This document shows, in pieces, positions 35,501-47,800 of a stretch of DNA of 64,000 nucleotides. The stretch comes from Spongilla lacustris (taxonomy: Eukaryota; Porifera; Demospongiae; Spongillida; Spongillidae). The stretch lies in the NCBI GenBank assembly GCA_949361645.1, contig OX442422.1:9994426-10058425 (forward strand). Reading direction: 5' to 3'. The notes under the pieces are model-generated. The model ran no database searches and had not been told where the DNA came from. It saw only the letters and a list, made by a program, of their open reading frames with translations. The translations under genes were made by a program, and so were the position numbers. How positions within the stretch are numbered: position 1 is the stretch's first letter; each line of letters begins with the position of its first letter.

Positions 35501-35829
35501 CTGCAGCTCCTCTGGTGACTGGTTAGAGGGAAGGCAAAATTGATCAACACTAACCAGAGCGTCTATTGTCACTTCTCTGTTCTTAATAAACATGCTGGCT
35601 GCTTAGTAGGCGAGCCTAGTGTTATGTCGCTTTCTTTCTACCATCTATCATATGAGTACGTTTCTTTTTTTCACTGTTTTCAGCCACCACGATGTGTGAG
35701 GGGTGTTACCTTCGCGGTTGTCACACTTTTCTCCAGGCGAAACTCTTCCATCTCCTCTTCTGTCAGCATGAAGTATTCAGGCAAACTATTCGAAAATCCT
35801 GCGTCCCTCTCCATGGCTTGCTCGGACAT
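28607..35829 (-). CDS. PPP4R4: PP4 regulatory subunit 4 (PPP4R4), complete, 18 exons
   Basis: HEAT-repeat regulatory subunit of protein phosphatase 4; the vertebrate protein binds PP4 catalytic subunit in the cytosol. Exons, 5' to 3': 35829-35710, 35518-35445, 35380-35272, 34463-34310, 34106-33926, 33409-33302, 32944-32700, 32400-32228, 31956-31837, 31775-31698, 31637-31557, 31424-31242, 30193-30088, 30004-29877, 29817-29611, 29462-29291, 29098-28844, 28788-28607. All junctions are GT-AG and phase-consistent, giving 891 aa (human about 873). Similarity recalled from the human protein runs end to end: STGQDVQ, GSSWLETL, LCQDVFQDVRMCMCHQLE, CVRGAAVETLVGLI, CAYNFP, ELIPAL, VLPVKIAAGKTCCIFIR and KLPGDRLLLQQLEQVIRKL. 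The C-terminus is a Ser/Pro/Lys-rich low-complexity tail, as in the family. The start ATG sits 111 bp from the TMEM87 ATG. Minor exon borders could be off by a few bases. Confidence 0.92.
29464..29528. repeat. (GA)n microsatellite at a PPP4R4 3' splice site
   Basis: On the gene's strand this is (CT)n ending in CTCAG, immediately before exon 16 (29,462). It doubles as the polypyrimidine tract. Confidence 0.85.
30370..30650 (+). mobile_element. Diverged solo end of the long-TIR transposon family
   Basis: Lies in the intron between PPP4R4 exons 12 and 13. It ends CACTGTCCCA at 30,650, like the right repeat at 28,090. Shared blocks occur in order: GAACAAATC-ATAGGT, GAATTTGA-GC, CATAGAGA, and GAAGATAT about 80 bp before the end. 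Its inner limit is unclear. Confidence 0.6.
30815..31150. repeat. Minisatellite of palindromic CACATGATCATGTG units
   Basis: Units of 19-21 bp (ATTATTAG plus CACATGATCATGTG), each with a perfect 14-bp palindrome, in a PPP4R4 intron. About 17 units, some fused at GTGATGATCATGTG. Confidence 0.9.
32517..32700. repeat. (CA)n-rich microsatellite abutting PPP4R4 exon 7
   Basis: Interrupted CA repeat in the intron between exons 7 and 8. It reaches the exon 7 donor (GTGTGTG on the gene strand). Confidence 0.85.
33001..33200. repeat. ~24-bp minisatellite in PPP4R4 intron 6
   Basis: About eight copies of a CATCACCCTCACCTCCTCCC-type unit. Confidence 0.9.
33640..33922. repeat. 18-bp minisatellite starting at the PPP4R4 exon 5 donor
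   Basis: Units of CCACCTCCCTACCACATG. On the gene strand each reads CATGTGGTAGGGAGGTGG. The true donor at 33,925 reads CTG/GTAGGCATGTGGTA, so the array looks seeded from the splice site. Confidence 0.88.
34467..34650. repeat. 17-bp minisatellite abutting the PPP4R4 exon 4 acceptor
   Basis: About eleven copies of GTGAGGGGTGGGCATGT, starting next to the acceptor (CATCAG before 34,463 on the gene strand). Confidence 0.9.
34751..34982. repeat. 115-bp perfect tandem duplication
   Basis: ATTATCAATTTTGCACTAAC begins at 34,751 and again at 34,866. The two 115-bp copies appear identical, so the event is recent or an assembly artefact. Lies in PPP4R4 intron 3. Confidence 0.9.
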
Positions 35830-35940
35830 TGAATTCTCGATAGCAGCCGTCCTACCGCGCGCCGTAATGCGACCCAGGACACGCCCCTAATCACGCGCGT
35901 TTACTTGAACGTCATTATTTAGAGCGGCAGTCTGTGTGAC
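35830..35940. promoter_or_regulatory. Bidirectional promoter of PPP4R4 and TMEM87
   Basis: Only 111 bp separate the divergent start codons (35,829 minus, 35,941 plus). The segment is GC-richer than its surroundings and CpG-containing (CGCGCGCCG, CACGCGCG). No TATA box is seen. Both 5' UTRs and core promoters must share it unless upstream non-coding exons exist. Confidence 0.6.
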
Positions 35941-38650
35941 ATGGACTGTCGAAGTTTTCTTGTAGTAGCTCTATTGACATGTCCACTAGGCATTTTTGGT
36001 AGGCCGGTGGGTGGTAAGTATGAATTTGATATAAGTTCAGAGGTAAGGACTTTATAGTGTGTTTCATGGCGGAGGAGGGTGTGTTGTAATTTGCCTTAGC
36101 TGGCGTACTAGGAACCCTGCTGTATATATAGTCACGGCTTTTCCTTCTTAACGAATCGAATGGTTTATAAGTCTCCATTGCTCATGAACACACGATGATG
36201 GGTTATGCTATTAGGCCTAGAGTCCTCCACCATAATTTCTGATGTCAGGGCCTGTGTAATCTCCGCTGTTGAGTGCCTCGTGTGAAGAACAGGGCATGAT
36301 TAGGTGTAGTATCTTATCCGTCTTCTCTCTCTCTTTCTCTCTCTCCCCCCCCCCCCCCCCCCCCCCTTTCCCAATCTTCAGAGTGCGCATGTATGCTATG
36401 CTAGTGGCTTACTGAAGGGCGGTAAGATAGCGCTACGGGTCCTGGCACGTGGTAAGTTACCACGGCGTTCGTAGCTTTATCCTCATACGTCTGATATGCC
36501 ATGCAGCTAATGTCACACTGGAAATCGCTGTGAAAGAATCTGTGTGTGGTAACATCGAGGTACAACAATAAAGGGAGGGAAGAGGGTGTGAGGTGTGGGA
36601 GGAGTGGGTGGAAGGTGGTGTGGGAGGAGGGGAAGAGGGTGTGAGGTGTGGGAGGAGGGGGTGGAGGTGTGGGAGGAAGGTGGAGGTGTGGGAGGAGGGG
36701 AAGAGGGTGTGAGGAGTGGGTGGAGATGTGGGAGGAGGGGGAAGGTGGGTGAAAGGTGTGGAGGTGGGGGAGAAGGTATTGTGGGATGTTTAGTTGCAGA
36801 AAAAGGGCTGCATGAATGTCATGTGATCTCATGAGTGTCATGTGATCTCATCACATGCATGGAGCAGCAATGAACCACCAGCTGCTTGTCTTGACAGGCA
36901 CATGGAGCTATGTTGGTTTGCTGATAACAGTGTCTCCCATGCCCTAGTTTGATGATGGTAATTGTCCTGGTGTTTCTCTACAAACTATCTGGTCTACCCA
37001 ACAAGTGTTAAGCCCGGGAGTACCTGCATTTGTGATTGTAAGTTCATTTCCCCACCACATGCATACTACCTCCATTTTCCCACCGTATTTACCACCATAC
37101 GTACCCTTATTCTCATAAGCGTAGATATGTGGTGCTGATGTACACTATATTCGGTGCTTATGTACACTATATGTGGTGCTCATATACACTATATGTGGTG
37201 CTCATGTACACTATGTGTGGTGCTCATGTACACTATGTGTGGTGCTCATGTACACTATATGTGGTGCTCATGTACACTATATGTGGTGCTCATGTACACT
37301 ATATGTGATGCTCATGTACACTATGTGGTGCTCATGTACACTATATGTCGTGCTCATGTACACTATGTGGTGCTCATGTACACTATATTCGGTGCTCATG
37401 TACACTATGTGGTGCTCATGTACACTATATTCGGTGCTCACTGACCGTGTTGCTTAACTCAAAGGACCAAACTTATTTCACTGCTAACAAGAGTGGCATT
37501 TATGTTGTGGAGTTGACACACCAGAGCCAATTTCTGTACAAGCGTGGTGATGTAACAAGGAGTCAAGGGGACCAAGGGAAAGCCCCTGTGGATCAAGGGA
37601 AAGCCCCTGTGCAGGCAGGTATAAGTGATCAGGACACAGAACCAGAGGGCAAGGAGAATTCTCTAGGAGCAAACACTGGTGTCTCCACTGTCAAAGGTAC
37701 ATGACTTTCACTGATGCTAATGTTATGTGTGCTGTGTGTGTTATGTGCTTGATTGGCTGGGTCATGTGAGCATTATGTCATGGTGGGCTGGGTCATGTGA
37801 GCGTTATGTCATGGTGGGCTGGGTTTTTCATGGTGCACCTTAAAGCTGTAATGTGTCTTACCAAATCTGAAGTTGTCTGTTAATAGGATGCCATGTCTTA
37901 ATATCGTACAGCCGTCATGTCTTCTTAGAACAAGCACCACGTCTTAGAATACTTTTCTTAATATAACCACCATGTCCTAATATAACCAGTCTTTAATATA
38001 ACCAGTCTTTAATATAATGATTCTTGTGTAGTGTATCTCAACTTCAAGAACCCTTATGGCTTCCTGAGTGCTGTGGACTACCCCTATCTCATAGTGAGTA
38101 TTGCATCATCATCATGTCATGTGCTTTTCGTGTGCTCTGAGTGATGTCATGTGTCTTTGTGGGGTGATGTCATGTGCCACACCCCCAGTTCTATGGAGTC
38201 ATGACGGCCCTGTACGCCATATATGGGATTGTATGGCTTGTTCTGATGGCCTGCAGCTTCAAGGACCTAGTAAGACTTCAGGTAAGCCTGGGGAGGAGGA
38301 GGGGCGTATCATATGATGGTGTTGCTGACCATTCCGATGTTATTCTTTTTCAGTTCTGGATAGCTGGGGTCATCATCATGGGGCTGGTGGAGAAGGTCTT
38401 TTTTGTGTCAGAGTACAGTACAATAAATGAAGGGGACACGTGTTAGTGGGCTGTGTGTGTGTGTGTGTTAGTGTGCTGTGCCTGTGTGTGGAGGTATGTG
38501 TGTGTGTGTGCTATTGTGATACACATTTCCACACATACTTCCACACATGCACACACACATACTTCCACACATGCACACACACATACTTCCACACATGCAC
38601 ACACACACACACATACTTTCACACATGCACACACACACACATACTTCCAC

Positions 38651-38708
<58 letters not shown>

Positions 38709-38776
38709 TTTCACACATGCACACACACACACATACTTCCACACATGCACACACACACACACATACTTTCACACAT

Positions 38777-38809
<33 letters not shown>

Positions 38810-41800
38810 AGCTTCTGGGTTGATCATTGTGGCAGAGACGGTATCAGCTGCCAAGAGGGCTCTTGCTAGGATGTTGCTTATCATTGTCAGCTTGGGATTT
38901 GGGACTGTTCGGTAAGTAGGTATGGGGAGGAGGTGTGGTGTGCCAGTGTGTGGGTGAGGAGGCTAAGCATTGGGCCGGAGCATATTTAAGGACACAGTGT
39001 GAACATGACCCAGGAGGTCATGAAAGGCTATGTGGGGAGTGTGGGGGGATGTGGGAAGGTGGAGTTAGTTGGTGTGTGGGGATATGGTTAGTGGGTGTGC
39101 CAGGTAGTGGTTAGCCTGTACACATTCCCCCACAGGCCTCGTCTTGGGGAGGACCTTAAGAAGGTGGTGGCTGCTGGTGTCATCTACTTCCTGCTAGCAA
39201 CCCTTGATGGAATACTGCGAACCACCAGGGTAAGGGTATGAGGGTAAGGGTATGTACCTGGTAATCACCAGGATAAGGGTATGTACCTGGTGATCACCAG
39301 GGTAAGGGTATGTACCTGGTGATCACCAGGGTAAGGGTATGTACCTGGTGATCACCAGGGTAAGGGTATGTACCTGGTGATCACCAGGGTAAGGGTATGT
39401 ACCTGGTAATCACCAGGATAAGGGTATGTACCTGGTGATCACCAGGGTAAGGGTATGTACCTGGTAATCACCAGGATAAGGGTATGTACCTGGTGATCAC
39501 CAGGGTAAGGGTATGTACCTGGTGATCACCAGGGTAAGGGTATGTACCTGGTGATCACCAGGGTAAGGGTATGTACCTGGTAATCACCAGGGTAAGGGTA
39601 TGTACCTGGTGATCACCAGGGTAAGGGTATGTACCTGGTGATCACCAGGGTAAGGGTATGTACCTGGTGATCACCAGGGTAAGGGTATGTACCTGGTAAT
39701 CACCAGGGTAAGGGTATGTACCTAGTGATCACCAGGGTAAGGGTATGTACCTGGTGATCACCAGGGTGTGGGTATGCACCTGGTGATCACCAGGGTAAGG
39801 GTATGTACCTGGTAATCACCAGGGTAAGGGTATGTACCTAGTGATCACCAGGGTAAGGGTATGTACCTGGTGATCACCAGGGTGTGGGTATGCACCTGGT
39901 GATCACCAGGGTAAGGGTATGTACCTGGTGATTACCAGGGTATGATATGTATCTAGTGATCACCAGGGTATGGTGGTGATCAAATGTGTTTTTCATGCAC
40001 ACATCACACATGCACACCCACCCACACATGCACACACACACACACTACAGGACACCGTTGATACTCGCGACTTTGCTTCACTTGCCACCTTCGTTCTGCT
40101 GTTCTTATTTGATATCTTCATCGTTTGGTGGATATCCTTTTAATAACTACTTTACTATTTAACCATAGCTGTTTGTTAGTGACCTTTTCCAGAGTTGTTT
40201 CCTTGACGACATGTGCCACATTTTTAAGGGCCTTGTTGATACAAGAAAGGTCCTTCGCATACGTAAGAATGAGGTGAAGCTATCCCTATACAACCACCTA
40301 ATGTATGCCCTCATTTTTGCTATTGTGGGTAAGCGACTATACGTGTATGTAGTAGCTAGTTAGCTGGTGTCCCAATGGCATGTATACCAGTATGTGTCAT
40401 GACAACCACTTAGGTCATAACTATAACTGTATTAAAGTTAGCTGTGCCTTGTAATCATTTAATTAACAAGGGAAATAAGCTGTGTGAAGAAGTTATGTGT
40501 AATGGTTATGAGGTTAACTAATAGTCTTGCAAACTAAATAGACATTAATAATTAGATTGTGCTGCCTGTGGCCATCTTCCATTAAGTAGTCATGTGATCT
40601 ATGTGTTCTGTGTTGGCTTCACATGATGTGTATGTTTTGTCACCTAGCAACCATTGGGTTCATTGTTTGGATGCTACTAGTGATAGACTTTCCTGCTGAT
40701 AATTGTCTCTCGGTGAGTTATCTTGATATCCTGTGTCCCTTGAATCATGTGCTTCCCCCTCCAGGACTGGAAAGAGGCTTGGTTGAAGGGGGCGTTCTGG
40801 CACATCCTGTTTGTGTTTATCCTCTGTTTGTGTTTATCCTCTTGGTTATCATGATTCTATGGAGGCCCAGCGCCAACAGCAACAGGCAAGGGGGGGGGGG
40901 GGGGTGTGGTAGGGCGTAGTTACCTCACATACCATTGTTCTATTTTTAAAAACCTTTATTTTTAATTCCTCAGGTTTGCCTACTCCCTTGTGGAGACAGA
41001 GGAGACAGAGGACCAGGACCAGGGAGGGAACAAGAACTTTGGTTGGTGGCAGCTGTGTGCCCCCATTGTGGTGTGCTGCTACTCAATCATTACCTAATTA
41101 ATTAATAAACAATTAATTCTAGATGTTTTGACGGTGGGATGATTCTCTTTACATATCTGGGTAGTTACATTATGTTATATTAAGTAGTTATGTTATCTAG
41201 TTATGTAAGTGTGCATGGTTTGAGTTGCATGCTGTATGTATGTTATATGTGGTGTGCTATGATATGTGGTGTGCTATGATATGTGGTGTGCTATGTTATG
41301 TGGTGTGCTATGTTATGTGGTGTGCTATGTTATGTGGTGTGCTATGATATGTGGTGTGCTATGTTATGTGGTGTGCTATGTTATGTGGTGTGCCATGATA
41401 TGTGGTGTGCTATGTTATGTGGTGTGCTATGATATGTGGTGTGCTATGATATGTGGTGTGCTATGTTATGTGGTGTGCTATGATATGTGGTGTGCTATGT
41501 TATGTGGTGTGCTATGATATGTGGTGTGCTATGTTATGTGGTGTGCTATGTTATGTGGTGTGCTATGTTATGTGGTGTGCTATGTTATGTGGTGTGCTAT
41601 GATATGTGGTGTGCTATGATATGTGGTGTGCTGTTATGTGGTGTGCTATGATATGTGGTGTGCTATGATATGTGGTGTGCTATGTTATGTGGTGTGCTGT
41701 GTGCTGTGTGGTGTGCTATGATATGTGATGTGCTGTGTGGTGTGCTATGTTATGTGGTGTGCTATGATATGTGGTGTGCTATGTTATGTGGTGTGCTATG

Positions 41801-44800
41801 ATATGTGGTGTGTTATGATATGTGGTGTGCTATGTTATGTGGTGTGCTATGATATGTGGTGTGCTATGTTATGTGGTGTGCTATGATATGTGGTGTGCTA
41901 TGATATGTGGTGTGCTATGATATGTGGTGTGCTATGATATGTGGTGTGCTATGATATGTGGTGTGCTATGATATGTGGTGTGCTATGTTATGTGGTGTGT
42001 TATGATATGTGGTGTGCTATGTTATGTGGTGTGCCATGATATGTGGTGTGCTATGATATGTGGTGTGTTATGATATGTGGTGTGCTATGTTATGTGGTGT
42101 GCTATGATATGTGGTGTGCTATGTGCTGTGTGGTGTGCTATGATATGTGGTGTGCTATGATATGTGGTGTGCTATGATATGTGGTGTGCTATGTTATGTG
42201 GTGTGCTATGATATGTGGTGTGCTATGTGCTGTGTGGTGTGCTATGATATGTGATGTGCTGTGTGGTGTGCTATGTGCTGTGTGGTGTGCTATGATATGT
42301 GGTGTGCTATGTGCTGTGTGGTGTGCTATGATATGTGGTGTGCTATGATATGTGGTGTGCTATGATATGTGGTGTGCTATGTTATGTGGTGTGTTATGAT
42401 ATGTGGTGTGCTATGATATGTGGTGTGCTATGTTATGTGGTGTGCTATGTTATGTGGTGTGCTATGATATGTGGTGTGCTATGATATGTGGTGTGCTATG
42501 TTATGTGGTGTGCTATGATATGTGGTGTGCTATGATATGTGGTGTGCTATGTTATGTGGTGTGCTATGTTATGTGGTGTGCTGTGTGGTGTGCTATGATA
42601 TGTGGTGTGCTATGTTATGTGGTGTGCTATGTTATGTGGTGTGCTGTGTGGTGTGCTATGATATGTGGTGTGCTATCATATGTGGTGTGCTATGATATGT
42701 GGTGTGCTATGTTATGTGGTGTGCTATGTTATGTGGTGTGCTATGATATGTGGTGTGCTATGATATGTGGTGTGCTATGATATGTGGTGTGCTATGATAT
42801 GTGGTGTGCTATGTTATGTGGTGTGCTATGTTATGTGGTGTGCTATGTTATGTGGTGTGCTATGTTATGTGGTGTGCCATGATATGTGGTGTGCTATGTT
42901 ATGTGGTGTGCTATGATATGTGGTGTGCTATGATATGTGGTGTGCTATGATATGTGGTGTGCTATGATATGTGGTGTGCTATGTTATGTGGTGTGCTATG
43001 ATATGTGGTGTGCTATGTTATGTGGTGTGCTATGTTATGTGGTGTGCTATGATATGTGGTGTGCTATGTTATGTGGTGTGCTATGATATGTGGTGTGCTA
43101 TGTTATGTGGTGTGCTATGATATGTGGTGTGCTATGATATGTGGTGTGCTATGATATGTGGTGTGCTATGATATGTGGTGTGCTATGATATGTGGTGTGC
43201 TATGTTATGTGGTGTGCTATGTTATGTGGTGTGCTATGTTATGTGGTGTGCTATGTGCTGTGTGGTGTGCTATGATATGTGGTGTGCTATGATATGTGGT
43301 GTGCTATGTTATGTGGTGTGCTATGATATGTGGTGTGCTATGATATGTGGTGTGCTATGATATGTGGTGTGCTATGTTATGTGGTGTGCTATGTTATGTG
43401 GTGTGCTATGTTATGTGGTGTGCTATGTGCTGTGTGGTGTGCTATGATATGTGGTGTGCTATGATATGTGGTGTGCTATCATATGTGGTGTGCTATGTGC
43501 TGTGTGGTGTGCTATGATATGTGGTGTGCTATGTTATGTGGTGTGCTATGATATGTGGTGTGCTATGATATGTGGTGTGCTATGTTATGTGGTGTGCTAT
43601 GATATGTGGTGTGCTATGTGCTGTGTGGTGTGCTATGATATGTGATGTGCTGTGTGGTGTGCTATGATATGTGGTGTGCTATGATATGTGGTGTGCTATG
43701 ATATGTGGTGTGCTATGTTATGTGGTGTGTTATGATATGTGGTGTGCTATGATATGTGGTGTGCTATGTGCTGTGTGGTGTGCTATGATATGTGGTGTGC
43801 TATGTTATGTGGTGTGTTATGATATGTGGTGTGCTATGATATGTGGTGTGCTATGTTATGTGGTGTGCTATGTTATGTGGTGTGCTATGATATGTGGTGT
43901 GCTATGATATGTGGTGTGCTATGTTATGTGGTGTGCTATGATATGTGGTGTGCTATGATATGTGGTGTGCTATGTTATGTGGTGTGCTATGTTATGTGGT
44001 GTGCTGTGTGGTGTGCTATGATATGTGGTGTGCTATGTTATGTGGTGTGTTATGTGGTGTGCTGTGTGGTGTGCTATGATATGTGGTGTGCTATCATATG
44101 TGGTGTGCTATGATATGTGGTGTGCTATGTTATGTGGTGTGCTATGTTATGTGGTGTGCTATGATATGTGGTGTGCTATGATATGTGGTGTGCTATGATA
44201 TGTGGTGTGCTATGATATGTGGTGTGCTATGTTATGTGGTGTGCTATGTTATGTGGTGTGCTATGTTATGTGGTGTGCTATGATATGTGGTGTGCTATGA
44301 TATGTGGTGTGCTATGTTATGTGGTGTGCTATGTTATGTGGTGTGCTATGTTATGTGGTGTGCTATGTTATGTGGTGTGCCATGATATGTGGTGTGCTAT
44401 GTTATGTGGTGTGCTATGATATGTGGTGTGCTATGATATGTGGTGTGCTATGATATGTGGTGTGCTATGATATGTGGTGTGCTATGATATGTGGTGTGCT
44501 ATGATATGTGGTGTGCTATGATATGTGGTGTGCTATGTTATGTGGTGTGCTATGTTATGTGGTGTGCTATGTGCTGTGTGGTGTGCTATGATATGTGGTG
44601 TGCTATGATATGTGGTGTGCTATGTTATGTGGTGTGCTATGATATGTGGTGTGCTATGATATGTGGTGTGCTATGATATGTGGTGTGCTATGTTATGTGG
44701 TGTGCTATGTTATGTGGTGTGCTATGTTATGTGGTGTGCTATGTGCTGTGTGGTGTGCTATGATATGTGGTGTGCTATGATATGTGGTGTGCTATCATAT

Positions 44801-47800
44801 GTGGTGTGCTATGTGCTGTGTGGTGTGCTATGATATGTGGTGTGCTATGTTATGTGGTGTGCTATGATATGTGGTGTGCTATGATATGTGGTGTGCTATG
44901 TTATGTGGTGTGCTATGATATGTGGTGTGCTATGTGCTGTGTGGTGTGCTATGATATGTGATGTGCTGTGTGGTGTGCTATGATATGTGGTGTGCTATGA
45001 TATGTGGTGTGCTATGTTATGTGGTGTGTTATGATATGTGGTGTGCTATGATATGTGGTGTGCTATGTGCTGTGTGGTGTGCTATGATATGTGGTGTGCT
45101 ATGTTATGTGGTGTGTTATGATATGTGGTGTGCTATGATATGTGGTGTGCTATGTTATGTGGTGTGCTATGTTATGTGGTGTGCTATGATATGTGGTGTG
45201 CTATGATATGTGGTGTGCTATGTTATGTGGTGTGCTATGATATGTGGTGTGCTATGATATGTGGTGTGCTATGTTATGTGGTGTGCTATGATATGTGGTG
45301 TGCTATGTTATGTGGTGTGCTATGTTATGTGGTGTGCTGTGTGGTGTGCTATGATATGTGGTGTGCTATGTTATGTGGTGTGTTATGTGGTGTGCTGTGT
45401 GGTGTGCTATGATATGTGGTGTGCTATCATATGTGGTGTGCTATGATATGTGGTGTGCTATGTTATGTGGTGTGCTATGTTATGTGGTGTGCTATGATAT
45501 GTGGTGTGCTATGATATGTGGTGTGCTATGATATGTGGTGTGCTATGATATGTGGTGTGCTATGTTATGTGGTGTGCTATGTTATGTGGTGTGCTATGTT
45601 ATGTGGTGTGCTATGATATGTGGTGTGCTATGATATGTGGTGTGCTATGTTATGTGGTGTGCTATGTTATGTGGTGTGCTATGTTATGTGGTGTGCTATG
45701 TTATGTGGTGTGCTATGTTATGTGGTGTGCTATGTTATGTGGTGTGCTATGATATGTGGTGTGCTATGATATGTGGTGTGCTATGATATGTGGTGTGCTA
45801 TGATATGTGGTGTGCTATGATATGTGGTGTGCTATGATATGTGGTGTGCTATGATATGTGGTGTGCTATGATATGTGGTGTGCTATGATATGTGGTGTGC
45901 TATGTTATGTGGTGTGCTATGTTATGTGGTGTGCTATGTGCTGTGTGGTGTGCTATGATATGTGGTGTGCTATGATATGTGGTGTGCTATGTTATGTGGT
46001 GTGCTATGATATGTGGTGTGCTATGATATGTGGTGTGCTATGATATGTGGTGTGCTATGTTATGTGGTGTGCTATGTGCTGTGTGGTGTGCTATGATATG
46101 TGGTGTGCTATGATATGTGGTGTGCTATCATATGTGGTGTGCTATGTGCTGTGTGGTGTGCTATGATATGTGGTGTGCTATGTTATGTGGTGTGCTATGT
46201 TATGTGGTGTGCTATGATATGTGGTGTGCTATGATATGTGGTGTGCTATGTTATGTGGTGTGCTATGATATGTGGTGTGCTATGTGCTGTGTGGTGTGCT
46301 ATGATATGTGGTGTGCTATGTTATGTGGTGTGCTATGTTATGTGGTGTGCTATGTTATGTGGTGTGCTATGATATGTGGTGTGCTATGATATGTGGTGTG
46401 CTATGATATGTGGTGTGCTATGATATGTGGTGTGCTATGATATGTGGTGTGCTATGTTATGTGGTGTGTTATGATATGTGGTGTGCTATGATATGTGGTG
46501 TGCTATGTGCTGTGTGGTGTGCTATGATATGTGGTGTGCTATGTTATGTGGTGTGCTATGTTATGTGGTGTGCTATGATATGTGGTGTGCTATGATATGT
46601 GGTGTGCTATGATATGTGGTGTGCTATGTTATGTGGTGTGCTATGATATGTGGTGTGCTATGATATGTGGTGTGCTATGTTATGTGGTGTGCTATGATAT
46701 GTGGTGTGCTATGTGCTGTGTGGTGTGCTATGATATGTGATGTGCTGTGTGGTGTGCTATGTGCTGTGTGGTGTGCTATGATATGTGGTGTGCTATGTGC
46801 TGTGTGGTGTGCTATGATATGTGGTGTGCTATGATATGTGGTGTGCTATGATATGTGGTGTGCTATGTTATGTGGTGTGTTATGATATGTGGTGTGCTAT
46901 GATATGTGGTGTGCTATGTTATGTGGTGTGCTATGTTATGTGGTGTGCTATGATATGTGGTGTGCTATGATATGTGGTGTGCTATGTTATGTGGTGTGCT
47001 ATGATATGTGGTGTGCTATGATATGTGGTGTGCTATGTTATGTGGTGTGCTATGTTATGTGGTGTGCTGTGTGGTGTGCTATGATATGTGGTGTGCTATG
47101 TTATGTGGTGTGCTATGTTATGTGGTGTGCTGTGTGGTGTGCTATGATATGTGGTGTGCTATCATATGTGGTGTGCTATGATATGTGGTGTGCTATGTTA
47201 TGTGGTGTGCTATGTTATGTGGTGTGCTATGATATGTGGTGTGCTATGATATGTGGTGTGCTATGATATGTGGTGTGCTATGATATGTGGTGTGCTATGT
47301 TATGTGGTGTGCTATGTTATGTGGTGTGCTATGTTATGTGGTGTGCTATGTTATGTGGTGTGCCATGATATGTGGTGTGCTATGTTATGTGGTGTGCTAT
47401 GATATGTGGTGTGCTATGATATGTGGTGTGCTATGATATGTGGTGTGCTATGATATGTGGTGTGCTATGTTATGTGGTGTGCTATGATATGTGGTGTGCT
47501 ATGTTATGTGGTGTGCTATGTTATGTGGTGTGCTATGATATGTGGTGTGCTATGTTATGTGGTGTGCTATGATATGTGGTGTGCTATGTTATGTGGTGTG
47601 CTATGATATGTGGTGTGCTATGATATGTGGTGTGCTATGATATGTGGTGTGCTATGATATGTGGTGTGCTATGATATGTGGTGTGCTATGTTATGTGGTG
47701 TGCTATGTTATGTGGTGTGCTATGTTATGTGGTGTGCTATGTGCTGTGTGGTGTGCTATGATATGTGGTGTGCTATGATATGTGGTGTGCTATGTTATGT

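Noticed and set aside
39230..39965. CRISPR-like array
   Set aside because: Units are contiguous with no variable spacers, inside an intron of an animal gene. The same reasoning excludes 20,580-21,945 and 23,990-27,395.
40132..40219. GT-AG intron between TMEM87 exons 10 and 11
   Set aside because: GT choices near 40,124-40,131 and AG choices near 40,190-40,194 either break the phase or add residues not seen in the family. The AT-AC borders give an exact fit.
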